From positions 124,001 to 188,000 of the forward strand of contig NZ_JBIGIC010000007.1 in the NCBI RefSeq assembly GCF_043555985.1: a DNA stretch of 64,000 nucleotides, written 5' to 3'. A model generated the notes under the pieces. That model was not told the origin of the DNA, did not search any database, and saw only the letters and a program-made list of their open reading frames with translations. This DNA comes from Pelomonas candidula (lineage in GTDB: Bacteria; Pseudomonadota; Gammaproteobacteria; Burkholderiales; Burkholderiaceae_C). This document shows, piece by piece, positions 25,633 through 34,576 of this stretch (positions within the stretch are counted from its first letter, which is position 1; every line of letters begins with the position of its first letter). The position numbers and the translations under genes were made by a program.

Positions 25633-26834
25633 ACCGGCTCAAGTCCTGGGATGGCCTGGGACTGAGGCTGTTCCTGCTGATGTGGGCCGCGCTCGCGCTG
25701 AGCCATCTGGCCGCCTGGCTGCTGCTGTCACAGGCGCTGCATGGCCCGTTGAAGGGTGACTTGCGCGAACGCTTTCCCAGCGGCCCGCCGCAGATGCGCA
25801 TGGATGGCCGCTCGCCGCCGCCCGGCGCGTTCGGCCCGGGCGGGCCCGGCGGCCCCCGCGACGAGGGCCGGGACGACTTCGGCGACGCCGGCCCGCCGGC
25901 GCGCGGCGAGCCGCCGATGGCGCCGCCCGCCGGCATGCAGGTGCGCGTGCCCACGTTCCCGTCACTGCCGCCCGACCTGCCGTGGCGCTCCAGCCTCGTC
26001 GATTACGGCGTGCGCCTGCTGGTCATCGCGCTGGCGGCGTGGTGGGGCTCGCGCTGGCTGGCGGGCCCGGTGCGCCGGCTCGTCAGTGCCGCGCAGCAGC
26101 TCACGCCCGCGCTGGCCCGGGGGCGGCCGGCGCCTCGCCTGGACGAGGACACCGGTACGGTCGAGGTGCGCGAGGCCGCGGCCGTCTTCAACCGCATGGC
26201 GGCCGAGCTGAGCGGCCAGTTCGAGGAGCGCGGCCTGATGATCGCGGCCATCTCCCACGACCTGCGCACGCCGCTGACGCGCATGCGGCTGCGGCTGGAG
26301 ACGGGCGAGGTCGAGCCCAAGGTGCGCGACCGCTGCATCGACGACCTGCGCGAGATGAACCGGCTCGTCGAGAGCGTCATCGAGGTCTTCCGCCCCGCCG
26401 AGATGGCCCAGCCGCAGCGCGTGGACCTGTCGGCGCTGGCGCAGTCCGCCGTCGACGACCTGGCCGAGGCCGGCCTGACGGTCAGCTTCGACGGGCCGCC
26501 CGCCGTCGTGCGTGCCGATCCGGTGTCCCTGCGCCGCGTCATCGACAACCTCGTCGGCAACGCGCTGCGCTACGCCGGCAACGCGCGCGTCAGCGTCGAG
26601 TTGTCCGCCGGTGTGACGCGGCTGGTGGTGGAGGACGACGGCCCCGGCATCCCCGAGGCCGAGCTGGAGCGAGTGCGCCAGCCTTTCCGCCGCGTCGAGG
26701 GCTCGCGCAACCGCGCCACGGGTGGCACCGGCCTGGGGCTCTACATCGCGCAGCAGTTGGTGCAGCGGCAGGGCGGTGCGCTGGTACTGAGCAACCGCGT
26801 CGAGGGTGGGTTGCGGGCGGAAGTCGTGTTCTAG
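25626..26834 (+). CDS. Sensor histidine kinase (EnvZ-like)
   Basis: A 402-residue membrane kinase and partner of the preceding regulator. Membrane helices lie at about 13-37 and 122-142. The periplasmic loop of about 85 residues is strikingly rich in Pro, Gly, Arg and Asp (PPPGAFGPGGPGGPRDEGRD), a low-complexity sensor. A HAMP segment, HisKA with His211 (AAISHDLRTPLTRMR) and an ATPase domain (DNLVGNALRYAG, EDDGPGIPE, GTGLGLYIAQQLV) follow. The gene is convergent with an AraC regulator gene, overlapping it by four bases. Signal unknown. Confidence 0.94.
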   Translation: MLNRLKSWDGLGLRLFLLMWAALALSHLAAWLLLSQALHGPLKGDLRERFPSGPPQMRMDGRSPPPGAFGPGGPGGPRDEGRDDFGDAGPPARGEPPMAPPAGMQVRVPTFPSLPPDLPWRSSLVDYGVRLLVIALAAWWGSRWLAGPVRRLVSAAQQLTPALARGRPAPRLDEDTGTVEVREAAAVFNRMAAELSGQFEERGLMIAAISHDLRTPLTRMRLRLETGEVEPKVRDRCIDDLREMNRLVESVIEVFRPAEMAQPQRVDLSALAQSAVDDLAEAGLTVSFDGPPAVVRADPVSLRRVIDNLVGNALRYAGNARVSVELSAGVTRLVVEDDGPGIPEAELERVRQPFRRVEGSRNRATGGTGLGLYIAQQLVQRQGGALVLSNRVEGGLRAEVVF

Positions 26835-27730
26835 GCCGCCCGCCGCGCGTACCGCGCCGGCGGCTGCCCCACGTGCCGCGTGAAAGCCACGCTGAACGTG
26901 CTGGCCGAGCTGTAGCCTACGCGCTCCGCCACGTCAGCCACCGGCAGACCCTGGCCGCGCAGCAGCCGTTGCGCCAGGGCCATGCGCCAGGTCAGCAGAT
27001 AGGTCATGGGCGCCACGCCCACGGCACGCGTGAATCGCTCGAAGAACGCCGACCGCGACAGCGCCGCCTCCCTGGCCAGCGACGCCATCGTCCACGCGCG
27101 CGCCGGCTGCTCGTGCACGCCTCGCAGCGCGGCCGCCAGGCGCGCATCGGCCAGGCCGCGCACCAGGCCCGGCGACGCCGTCGTGCCCGAGGCCGAACGC
27201 AGCGCCTCGATCAGCAGCACCTCCAGCAGCCGTGCCAGCACCTCGTCGCGCGCCGGGCGTCCGGCGCGGGTTTCGTCGATGAGCAGTTGCACCAGCGCCA
27301 TCAGCCGTGGCTCGCCGCGCACATGCACGCGCTGCGGCAGCAGCGACACCAGCAGCGCTGCGTCGGGTGAGCCGAAGTGACAGTGGCCCACCAGCAGGCA
27401 CACGTCGGGCGACGCGTCCGGCGCACCGACACGGTAGCTGCCGTCGGGCTGCAGCGTGGGCACGGTGTCGGGGGTGTCGGTCGGCGGTGGCACCGCGCTG
27501 CTGTTGGTGAACGGCTGGGCTGCCGGCACCAGCACGAAGTCGCCCGCCTGCAGCGCCAGCGCGTCCTGCCCGTCGACGGTGAGCTGGCAGGCACCGTCCA
27601 GCACCACGGCATAGAACGGCAACCCGGCCTCGGCCCGGCGCACCCGCCACGCGCCCGCGCCGGTCACCACCTTGGAGTGGCGCGCGGCGGGCTGCAGCAG
27701 GCCCACGACATCGGCGAGGGGGTCGATCAC
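26831..27730 (-). CDS. AraC-family transcriptional regulator (cupin-type N-terminus)
   Basis: A 299-residue regulator starting with GTG. The N-terminal half is a cupin-like AraC ligand domain (GLPFYAVVLDGACQLTVDG, QAGDFVLVPA). The C-terminal 100 residues are the double helix-turn-helix (SLAREAALSRSAFFERFTRA, VADVAERVGYSSASTFSVAF). It is divergent from the SDR gene at 27830, and the 99-base gap contains an inverted repeat, so control of the SDR gene is likely. Members of this subfamily often regulate adjacent oxidoreductases. Confidence 0.92.
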   Translation of the reverse strand: MIDPLADVVGLLQPAARHSKVVTGAGAWRVRRAEAGLPFYAVVLDGACQLTVDGQDALALQAGDFVLVPAAQPFTNSSAVPPPTDTPDTVPTLQPDGSYRVGAPDASPDVCLLVGHCHFGSPDAALLVSLLPQRVHVRGEPRLMALVQLLIDETRAGRPARDEVLARLLEVLLIEALRSASGTTASPGLVRGLADARLAAALRGVHEQPARAWTMASLAREAALSRSAFFERFTRAVGVAPMTYLLTWRMALAQRLLRGQGLPVADVAERVGYSSASTFSVAFTRHVGQPPARYARRAA

Positions 27731-27755
27731 GGCAGGACGATGGCGAATGTTTTGT

Positions 27756-27778
27756 GGACTTTCAATTGTAGTAAGTCC
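27756..27778. promoter_or_regulatory. Inverted repeat in the AraC/SDR intergenic region (candidate operator)
   Basis: GGACTT, 11 bases, AAGTCC, AT-rich in the centre (TCAATTG), lies between the divergent starts at 27730 and 27830. It may bind the AraC regulator. AraC sites are usually direct repeats, so this assignment is tentative. Confidence 0.35.
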
Positions 27779-27829
27779 GGTGATGCAGCCCTATCGTGAA
27801 GGCCTCGCTTCAACGAAAGGCTTTTCCCC

Positions 27830-28570
27830 ATGAACACCGTGCTGATCACCGGCTGCTCGTCAGGCTTCGGGCTGGCCGCCGCCCGCCACTTTCTCGCCCA
27901 GGGCTGGCAGGTCGTCGCCACCATGCGCACGCCGCGAGCCGATGTGCTGACACCGGCCGAGCGCCTGCGCGTGCTGCAGCTGGACGTGACGGACGCGGCC
28001 AGCATCCGCGACTGCATCGCCGCCGCCGGCCGCATCGATGTGCTGGTCAACAACGCCGGCATCGGCCTGCTGGGCGCACTGGAAGGCATCCCGATGGACC
28101 GCGTGCGGGAGATCTTCGAGACCAACACCTTCGGCACCATGGCGCTGACTCAGGCCGTGCTGCCGCAGATGCGCGAGCGCGGCTCGGGCGTGATCGTCAA
28201 CGTCACGTCCAGCGTCACGCTGAAGGACCTGCCGCTGCTGGCCGTCTACACCGCGAGCAAGGCTGCGGTGAACGCATTCACCGAGGTGCTGGCGCTGGAG
28301 CTGGCGCCGTTCGGCGTGCAGACGCGCCTGGTGCTGCCCGGCCGCGCGCCGACGACGAAGTTCGGCGAGAACGCCCGTTCGCGCATGGACGGCAGCATCC
28401 CCGGGCCCTACGCCGAACTGGCCGGGCGCGTGTTCGCCGATTGGGCGCAGTCGACCGAGGCCGTCACGCAGGCGCAGGATGTGGCCCAGGCCGTGTGGCG
28501 CGCGGCGACCGAGGCCGACGCGCCGATGCGGATCGCAGCGGGCGCGGACGCCGTCGCGTTGATGCCCTAG
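27830..28570 (+). CDS. Short-chain dehydrogenase/reductase
   Basis: A 246-residue classical SDR oxidoreductase. The cofactor motif is TGCSSGFG (residues 7-14), VNNAGIG follows, and the active site is Tyr140-x3-Lys144 (YTASK) with an upstream serine in NVTSSVTL. The cofactor is probably NADP(H), judged from the basic TMRTPR segment after strand 2. It is divergent from the AraC regulator gene and convergent with the cupin gene, overlapping it by four bases. Substrate unknown. Confidence 0.94.
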   Translation: MNTVLITGCSSGFGLAAARHFLAQGWQVVATMRTPRADVLTPAERLRVLQLDVTDAASIRDCIAAAGRIDVLVNNAGIGLLGALEGIPMDRVREIFETNTFGTMALTQAVLPQMRERGSGVIVNVTSSVTLKDLPLLAVYTASKAAVNAFTEVLALELAPFGVQTRLVLPGRAPTTKFGENARSRMDGSIPGPYAELAGRVFADWAQSTEAVTQAQDVAQAVWRAATEADAPMRIAAGADAVALMP

Positions 28571-29055
28571 TCCAGGAGGCGGGCTCGCACGCCGCGTGCC
28601 GCGCAGAACGCGCGGTAATCGGCGATGCGATCGGCCGTGGTGATGCGCCGCTGCAGCGCGCCATTGGGCGCCACATAGTCCACGTCGCCGCGCACGACGA
28701 CGTGCAGCACCAGCACCTCGTCGCCCACCGCGGCCCAGCTGTCGACATTGCCGTCGGGTTCGAAGACGTAGTCGCCGGGGCCGATGACGCGGCCGTCGTC
28801 CAGGCGGCGGTGACCCTGCAGGTTGAGGCCGTGCACCTCGCCGTGGTGGCGGTGCAGCGTCAGCGCCGTGCCGGGTGCGAGGCGCATCAGCTCGACCCAG
28901 CCGCCGCCCTCGGCTTCAGGCAGGAACTGCAGCGGCAGCGACCACTTGCCCTCGCCCTCGGGCATCCATGCGTCCAGGCCGGCACGCGCCAGCGCGGCGC
29001 GCACATGGGGCTGGACGTGCGGCTGCAGGCCGTCCAGGGGTGTCGTCATCGTCAT
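28567..29055 (-). CDS. Cupin-domain protein (2,4'-dihydroxyacetophenone dioxygenase-like)
   Basis: A 162-residue single-domain cupin. The metal-binding first motif is visible as GTALTLHRHHGEVHGLNLQG, with His residues and Glu spaced as in cupins, and the second as GDEVLVLHVVVRGD. The layout resembles the 2,4'-dihydroxyacetophenone dioxygenase family, but enzyme activity cannot be assigned. It is divergent from the MocR gene at 29132 (76-base gap) and may be its target, by the usual divergent arrangement. Confidence 0.82.
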   Translation of the reverse strand: MTMTTPLDGLQPHVQPHVRAALARAGLDAWMPEGEGKWSLPLQFLPEAEGGGWVELMRLAPGTALTLHRHHGEVHGLNLQGHRRLDDGRVIGPGDYVFEPDGNVDSWAAVGDEVLVLHVVVRGDVDYVAPNGALQRRITTADRIADYRAFCAARGVRARLLD

Positions 29056-29131
29056 GAAGGGCTCCGCTATTTGAAGGCCTTAGAGTGCCGGCTTGCATGG
29101 CTCCAGGTAAGGGCCAAGCGGCCGGGAAGAC

Positions 29132-30574
29132 ATGGAGCCAAGCCTCGAACTCGATCTGCACATCGCCGCGCGTGGTTCGCGGCTGGCCAGCCTGCATGCG
29201 GCGCTGCGCGAGGCCATCGCCAACGGCCGCCTGGCGCCGGGGCTGAGGCTGCCGTCGTCGCGCGAGCTGGCGGCCAGCGTCGGCGTGTCGCGCAACACGG
29301 CCGTGGCAGCCTACGAGCTGCTGGCCTCGGAGGGCTGGCTGGAGTCGCGCGGGGCCAGTGGCAGCTACGTCGCCGAGTTGCCGCGGGCCGCGGTGCAGGT
29401 GTCGGACCGCGCCAGCGTCGCGCCCTGGGCCGACAGCCCCTGGCTGCGTGGCGAGATCACGCCGCTGCCCTGGAGCATCCCCACCGGGCCGCGGCCGGCG
29501 TACCGCTTCATGACCGGCACGCCGGACATCGCGAGCTTTCCCTTCGAGGTGCTGCGCCGGCTGCGGACGCGCGCGCTGCAGGCGCTGGCGCGCAAGCCGG
29601 CGAGCTACCCGCGCCCGCAAGGCCTGCCGGCGCTGCGCGAGGCCATCGCGAAGCATGTGTCCTCGTCTCGCGCGGTGGCCTGCACGGCGGACGACATCGT
29701 CATCACGGCCGGCGCCCAGCAGGCCTTCGACCTGATCGCGCGCGTGCTCGTCACGCCGGGGCAGACGCTGGCCGCCGTGGAAGACCCCGGCTACCCGCCG
29801 CTGCGCGCCGCGCTGGCGAGCGCGGGTGCCCGGCTGGCACCGGTGCCGGTGGACCGCGACGGTCTCGTCGTCGGCGCGCTGCCGGCCGGCACGCGCATCG
29901 TCTGCGTGACGCCGTCGCACCAGTTCCCGCTGGGCGTGGCGCTGTCGCTGGCGCGGCGGCGCGAACTGCTGAACTGGGCGGCGCGCGAGCAGGCCGTCAT
30001 CGTCGAGGACGACTACGACGGCGAGTTCCGCTTCACGCCGCGGCCGCTGGACGCGTTGAAGACGCTGGACCGCGACGGCCGTGTCTTCTACGTCGGCACG
30101 CTGTCCAAGAGCATGCTGCCGGCGCTGCGCATCGGTTTCATCGTTGCGCCCGCCTGGGCGCGCGACGCCCTCGTCACGGCCCGGCAGACGCTGGACTTCA
30201 GCTCGCCAGCGCTGCTGCAGATGGCCGTGGCGGATTTCATCGCCGAAGGCCATCTGCTGCGCCACGTGCGGCGCATGCGCGGCGAATACGCCGAGCGGCG
30301 GCGCGTGCTGGAGCAGAGCCTGCAGCGCCATCTGGGCGCGCAGGCCGAGGTCTACCCGGCCATCGCCGGCCTGCACCTGGCGGTGGCGCTGCCGGTGGAC
30401 TGCGACGAGCTGGCGCGGCGTGCCTGGACCGCCGGCGTGGGCGTGGAGCCGCTGAGTCGCTACCGGATGGCGGCCGGCGGTCCGGACGGGCTGGTGTTCG
30501 GCTACGGCGCGATCGATGCGGCACGCATCCCTGAGGCGGTGCGGCGCCTGGCCCAGGTGCTTGGCACCCTCTGA
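29132..30574 (+). CDS. MocR/PdxR-type GntR-aminotransferase transcriptional regulator
   Basis: A 480-residue regulator. An N-terminal GntR winged helix (LRLPSSRELAASVGVSRNTA) is joined by a linker to a fold-type I aminotransferase domain. PLP-binding Lys326 sits in GTLSKSMLPALRIGF, with DYDGEFR and AGAQQAFD also typical. In this family PLP or an amino-acid adduct is sensed rather than turned over. It is divergent from the cupin gene. The regulated pathway is unknown; PdxR itself controls PLP synthase, which is not in the window. Confidence 0.93.
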   Translation: MEPSLELDLHIAARGSRLASLHAALREAIANGRLAPGLRLPSSRELAASVGVSRNTAVAAYELLASEGWLESRGASGSYVAELPRAAVQVSDRASVAPWADSPWLRGEITPLPWSIPTGPRPAYRFMTGTPDIASFPFEVLRRLRTRALQALARKPASYPRPQGLPALREAIAKHVSSSRAVACTADDIVITAGAQQAFDLIARVLVTPGQTLAAVEDPGYPPLRAALASAGARLAPVPVDRDGLVVGALPAGTRIVCVTPSHQFPLGVALSLARRRELLNWAAREQAVIVEDDYDGEFRFTPRPLDALKTLDRDGRVFYVGTLSKSMLPALRIGFIVAPAWARDALVTARQTLDFSSPALLQMAVADFIAEGHLLRHVRRMRGEYAERRRVLEQSLQRHLGAQAEVYPAIAGLHLAVALPVDCDELARRAWTAGVGVEPLSRYRMAAGGPDGLVFGYGAIDAARIPEAVRRLAQVLGTL

Positions 30575-30647
30575 ATTGCCGGACTTGGCTCTGTGACGCG
30601 GGGGCCGGCCTGCCTACGCTGCCGGCTCCGAGTCACGAAAGCGTCTG

Positions 30648-31457
30648 ATGCCCCATTTCATGTGCCGCACCTGCGGCAGCGAGCACGAGGACAGCCCGCG
30701 GCCGCCCGTGTTGTGCCCCATCTGCACCGACGAGCGGCAATACGTGGGTTGGCAGGGCCAGGCCTGGACGACGCACGAGGAACTGGCCACCACGCACCGC
30801 AACCGGTTGGAGATGGACCAGGGGCTGTTCGGCGTTGGCGTGTCGCCCGGCTTCGCGATCCCGCAGCGCGCGCTGCACCTGCCCGAGGCCGGCGTGCTGT
30901 GGGAGAGCACGGCGCTGGTGACGGAGGACGCCGTGGCGGCACTGAAGCAGCGCGGCGGCGTGGACCGCATCTGCATCTCCCACCCGCATTTCTACGCGGC
31001 CATGGTGCGCTGGAGTGAGGCGCTCGGTGGTGTGCCCATCTATGTGCACGAGAACGACCGGGACTGGGTCAGCCGCGGCTCGCGCTGGGTGGAGTTCTGG
31101 CGTGGCGACACGCTGGACCTGGGCCGCGGTGCGACGCTGCTGCGCTGCCCCGGCCATTTCCCCGGCAGCGCCGTGCTGCACTGGCAGGGCCCGCAGCGGT
31201 CGCTGCTGCTGGCGGGAGATTCGCTGCACGTGACGCAGGACCGCCGCCACGTGAGCTTCATGTACAGCGTGCCCAACCACGTGCCGGCGCGACCGGTGCT
31301 GGTACGCGAGACGCAGGCGCGGCTGAGCGGCATCGACTTCGATGACGTCTACGGCTTCACCTGGGGCCTGAACATCATCGGCCGCGGCCGGGCCGCGGTC
31401 GACCAGTCGTTCAAGCGTTACTTCGGCATGGTCGGTCAGGCTGCCTGCTCGACGTGA
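30648..31457 (+). CDS. Metallo-beta-lactamase-fold hydrolase with N-terminal zinc-ribbon-like motif
   Basis: A 269-residue protein. Residues 5-27 hold two CxxC pairs (CRTCG, CPICT), a rubredoxin/zinc-ribbon-like knuckle. The remainder resembles the MBL fold: SHPHFYAAMVRW in place of the HxHxDH motif (degenerate, with Asp-His missing), CPGHFPGSAVLHW and LLAGDSLHV. Because the metal motif is incomplete, catalysis is uncertain. The 3' end overlaps the convergent nrtD gene by 22 bases. Function unknown. Confidence 0.78.
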   Translation: MPHFMCRTCGSEHEDSPRPPVLCPICTDERQYVGWQGQAWTTHEELATTHRNRLEMDQGLFGVGVSPGFAIPQRALHLPEAGVLWESTALVTEDAVAALKQRGGVDRICISHPHFYAAMVRWSEALGGVPIYVHENDRDWVSRGSRWVEFWRGDTLDLGRGATLLRCPGHFPGSAVLHWQGPQRSLLLAGDSLHVTQDRRHVSFMYSVPNHVPARPVLVRETQARLSGIDFDDVYGFTWGLNIIGRGRAAVDQSFKRYFGMVGQAACST

Positions 31458-32233
31458 GCGTGGCGCGTGTAGAGGAAGTCGATGACTTCCTTGCGCGCCG
31501 CGACGTAGCGCGGGTCCTCCGCCAGCTCCACGCGGACGCGCGGGCGGGGGATGCCCACCTCCAGGATCTCGCCGATGGTGGCGGCCGGGCCGTTGGTCAT
31601 CATGACGATGCGGTCCGACAGCAGCACGGCTTCGTCCACGTCGTGCGTGACCATGATGACCGTGCTCTGCGTGCGGGCAACGATCCTCAGCAGCTCGTCC
31701 TGCAGCTTGGCGCGGGTCAGCGCGTCCAGCGCGCCGAAGGGCTCGTCCATCAGCAGCACCTTGGGTTCCATGGCCAGCGCGCGGGCGATGCCGACGCGCT
31801 GCTTCATGCCGCCCGAGATCTCGTGCGGGCGCTTGTGCAGCGCGTGGCTCATGCCCACGAGCTCCAGCGCGGCGCGGGCGCGCACCTTCAGCTGAGCCGG
31901 GCTCTCCTTGCCGCCGAAGACGGACTCGACGGCCAGCAGCACGTTGTCCAGGCACGAGAGCCAGGGCAGCAACGAGTGGTTCTGGAACACGACGGCACGC
32001 TCCGGGCCGGGCGCGGCGATCTCGCGGCCGTCGCAGATCAGCGCACCGGACGTCGGTGTCAGCAGCCCGGCGATGAGGTTGAGCAGCGTGGACTTGCCAC
32101 AGCCGGAGTGGCCGATCAGCGTGATGAATTCGCCGCGCCGCACGTCGAGGCTGACGTCCTGCAGCGCGTGGAACTTGCCCTTGCGGGTGCTGAACACCAT
32201 CTCGGCGTCTTGAACCTGAATGAACGGCTTCAT
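31436..32233 (-). CDS. nrtD: Nitrate ABC transporter, ATP-binding protein
   Basis: A 265-residue ABC ATPase powering nitrate uptake. Walker A is GHSGCGKST (41-49), Q-loop Gln84, signature SGGMKQR (140-146), Walker B LLMDEPFGALD (Asp163/Glu164) and the H-loop THDVDEA. It resembles NrtD/TauB-type subunits, without the extra substrate-binding domain of cyanobacterial NrtC. ATG 32233 lies four bases after the permease stop; the in-frame TTG upstream is less likely. Third gene of nrtA-nrtB-nrtD. Confidence 0.92.
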   Translation of the reverse strand: MKPFIQVQDAEMVFSTRKGKFHALQDVSLDVRRGEFITLIGHSGCGKSTLLNLIAGLLTPTSGALICDGREIAAPGPERAVVFQNHSLLPWLSCLDNVLLAVESVFGGKESPAQLKVRARAALELVGMSHALHKRPHEISGGMKQRVGIARALAMEPKVLLMDEPFGALDALTRAKLQDELLRIVARTQSTVIMVTHDVDEAVLLSDRIVMMTNGPAATIGEILEVGIPRPRVRVELAEDPRYVAARKEVIDFLYTRHAHVEQAA

Positions 32234-32237
32234 GGCA

Positions 32238-33149
32238 TCAATCCTCTTCAAAGGTGAAGTGCTTGGCGAGGGAGATCAGCGCCCATTCGAGCAACAGCCC
32301 GACGGTGCCGATGACGAAGATGGCGATGAGGATGTGGGCGACGTTGAGGTTGTTCCATTCGTCCCAGACCCAGAAGCCGATGCCCACGCCGCCGGTCAGC
32401 ATCTCGGCCGCGACGATGACGAGCCAGGCCGTGCCCACCGACAGGCGCACGCCCGTCAGCACGTAGGGCAGCACGGCGGGCAGCAGGATGCGCGTGATGA
32501 CCTTCCACTCGCTGAGCTTGAGCACGCGGGCGACGTTGAGATAGTCCTGCGGCACGCGCTGCACGCCCACCGCCGTGTTGACGACCATCGGCCAGATGGA
32601 ACAGATGAAGATGGTCCAGATCGCGGCCGGGTTGGCGCTCTTGAAGGCCAGCAGGCCGATGGGCAGCCAGGCCAGCGGCGAGACCGGCTTGAGCAGCGCG
32701 ATCAGCGGCGACACCATGCGGTTGGCGAACTCGAAGCGGCCGATGGCGAAGCCCAGCGGAATGCCCACCAGCGCCGCGAGGCCGAAGCCCATGCCGACGC
32801 GGGCCAGCGAGTTCAGGATGTTCCAGCCGATGCCCTGGTCGTTCGGGCCGTTGCGGTAGAACGGGTCGGCGAACAGCTTGACGGCGGCGTCGAAGGTGGC
32901 GGCCGGCGTCGGGAAGCTGCCGCCCTTCATCGTGGCGAGGGCCCACAGGCCGATCAACAGCGCGATGCTGAGCACCGGCGGCAGCACCTTGAGGGCGAGG
33001 CCGCGCCAGTCGTAGGGTATGCGCTTCGGCTTCGCCTTGGGCGCCTCGACGGGCATGGCGGCTTCGTTGGCCGCCGCGAGGCGGTTGGCGCTGACGGGCG
33101 CTTCGGGAGCGACGGCGTCGCTGGGGGAATGGAAGACGGCGGAGACCAT
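32238..33149 (-). CDS. nrtB: Nitrate ABC transporter, permease protein
   Basis: A 303-residue inner-membrane permease of the NrtB/SsuC/TauC family. A 45-residue cytoplasmic N-terminal tail precedes about six membrane helices. The EAA-like loop that contacts the ATPase is near VARVLKLSEWKVITRILLPA. The last segments (GTAWLVIVAAEMLTGGVGIG) match nitrate and taurine permeases. The start at 33149 lies five bases after the nrtA stop; frames further upstream are out of context. Co-transcribed with nrtA and nrtD. Confidence 0.93.
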   Translation of the reverse strand: MVSAVFHSPSDAVAPEAPVSANRLAAANEAAMPVEAPKAKPKRIPYDWRGLALKVLPPVLSIALLIGLWALATMKGGSFPTPAATFDAAVKLFADPFYRNGPNDQGIGWNILNSLARVGMGFGLAALVGIPLGFAIGRFEFANRMVSPLIALLKPVSPLAWLPIGLLAFKSANPAAIWTIFICSIWPMVVNTAVGVQRVPQDYLNVARVLKLSEWKVITRILLPAVLPYVLTGVRLSVGTAWLVIVAAEMLTGGVGIGFWVWDEWNNLNVAHILIAIFVIGTVGLLLEWALISLAKHFTFEED

Positions 33150-33154
33150 GATGT

Positions 33155-34402
33155 TCAAGCCTTTACCTTGAAGCTGTCGGCGTACTTGGCGGGGTCCTTG
33201 CCGTCCCAGACGACACCGTCGAGCAGCTTGGAGCTGCGCATGGCGTCCTTGGGCACGCTGATCTTCAGCGCGGTGGCGGCCTCGGTGTAGAGCTTGGTCT
33301 GGTTGATGGCCTTGGCCGTGCCCAGGTAGTCGGGGTGGTCCTTCAGCAGTCCCCAGCGCTTGTGCTGCGTGAGGAACCACATGCCGTCGCTGAGGTAGGG
33401 GAAGTTCACCGCACCGTCGTCGAAGAACTTCATGTGGCGGGGGTCGTCCCAGGTCTTGCCGAGGCCATTCTGGTAGCGGCCCAGGATGCGCTGGTTGATG
33501 GCGTCCACGCTGGTGTTGACGTAGGCCTTGTCGGCGATCGTCTCGGCCATCTTGTTCTTATTGGACAGGCCGGCGTCGATCCAGCGGCTGGCCTCCAGGA
33601 CGGCCATGATGACGGCGCGCGCGGTGTTGGGGTACTTCTTGACGAAGTCGCCGGTGGTGCCCAGCACCTTCTCGGGGTGGTCGGGCCAGATGTCCTGCGT
33701 CGTCGTGGCGGTGATGCCGATGCCGTCGATGATGGCGCGGTGGCCCCAGGGCTCGCCGACGCAGTAGCCGTCCATGTTGCCGACGCGCATGTTGGCCACC
33801 ATCTGCGGCGGCGGCACGGTGATGACCTTGCTGTCCTTCTGCGGGTTGATGCCGTGCGCGGCCAGCCAGTAGTTCAGCCACATCGCGTGGGTGCCGGTCG
33901 GGAAGGTCTGCGCGAAGGTGTAGTCGCGCTTGTCCTTGGCCATGACCTTGGCGAGCGAGGGGCCGTCCACGGCGCCGGCCTCGGCCAGCTTCTTGGAGAG
34001 GGTGATGGCCTGGCCGTTGCGGTTCAGCGTCATCAGCGCGGCCATGTCCTTCTTGGGGCCGGCCACGCCGAGGTGCACGCCGTAGATCAGGCCGTAGAGC
34101 ACGTGGGCCATGTCCAGCTCGCCGTTGACGAGCTTGTCGCGCACGCCGGCCCAGGAGGCTTCCTTCGTCGGGATGATCTTGATGCCGTACTTCTTGTCGA
34201 AGCCCAGCACCGAGGCCATGACGACGCTGGCGCAGTCGGTCAGCGGAATGAAGCCGATGCGCACTTCCTCCTTCTCGGGCTTGTCCGATCCCTGGGCCCA
34301 GGCACCACCGGCGAGGCCGGTGAAGGGTAGTGCGGCAGCGGCGGCGAGCAGGCTGCGGCGTTGCGGGTGGGGCGTGGCGGTCGAGTTATCGAAGGCGGTC
34401 AT
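33155..34402 (-). CDS. nrtA: Nitrate ABC transporter, substrate-binding protein
   Basis: A 415-residue periplasmic binding protein of the NrtA/CmpA type. The N-terminus has a twin-arginine signal (QRRSLLAAAAALPFTGLAGG, cleavage near AWA). Family blocks include VRIGFIPLTDCASVVMA, the TFPTGTHAMWLNYWLAAHGI segment and VGEPWGHRAI. ATG 34402 has AGGAG seven bases upstream; the preceding GTG is in frame but less likely. It is first in the operon, behind a sigma-54 promoter and a 164-base leader with an ANTAR-type hairpin, and nasT lies immediately upstream. Confidence 0.95.
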   Translation of the reverse strand: MTAFDNSTATPHPQRRSLLAAAAALPFTGLAGGAWAQGSDKPEKEEVRIGFIPLTDCASVVMASVLGFDKKYGIKIIPTKEASWAGVRDKLVNGELDMAHVLYGLIYGVHLGVAGPKKDMAALMTLNRNGQAITLSKKLAEAGAVDGPSLAKVMAKDKRDYTFAQTFPTGTHAMWLNYWLAAHGINPQKDSKVITVPPPQMVANMRVGNMDGYCVGEPWGHRAIIDGIGITATTTQDIWPDHPEKVLGTTGDFVKKYPNTARAVIMAVLEASRWIDAGLSNKNKMAETIADKAYVNTSVDAINQRILGRYQNGLGKTWDDPRHMKFFDDGAVNFPYLSDGMWFLTQHKRWGLLKDHPDYLGTAKAINQTKLYTEAATALKISVPKDAMRSSKLLDGVVWDGKDPAKYADSFKVKA

Positions 34403-34541
34403 CACGGGCTCCTAGTCATGCAGGGCGCAACGCCGTGCGACCAGGCTCCGCCCGCACCGTGCATTGATGGTGCGTGCGGAAAGGAGGAGGTCGGACGCCG
34501 TTGTCCCGAAGTGCCGGCCGTCTCACAGCCGGCCGGCCCGA

Positions 34542-34565
34542 GAGGCCTGCGCCATTGCAGGCCTC
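34542..34565 (-). promoter_or_regulatory. ANTAR-type hexaloop hairpin in the nrtA leader
   Basis: The leader RNA begins with GAGGCCUGC, loop AAUGGC, GCAGGCCUC: a perfect 9-bp stem closing a six-base loop with A1 and G4, as expected for NasT/NasR-type targets. It begins at the second transcribed base. A very GC-rich second hairpin follows at about 34512-34537 (GCCGGCCG/CGGCCGGC stem; loop includes GCUGUGAG), and a third stem-loop (CGCACC/GGUGCG) near 34454-34475 could be the regulated terminator, although no U-run is seen. Confidence 0.75.
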
Positions 34566-34576
34566 ACACCGCTTTC

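Noticed and set aside
30648..31457. Active metallo-beta-lactamase
   Set aside because: The fold is plausible, but the HxHxDH zinc motif is degenerate, so enzymatic activity was not claimed.
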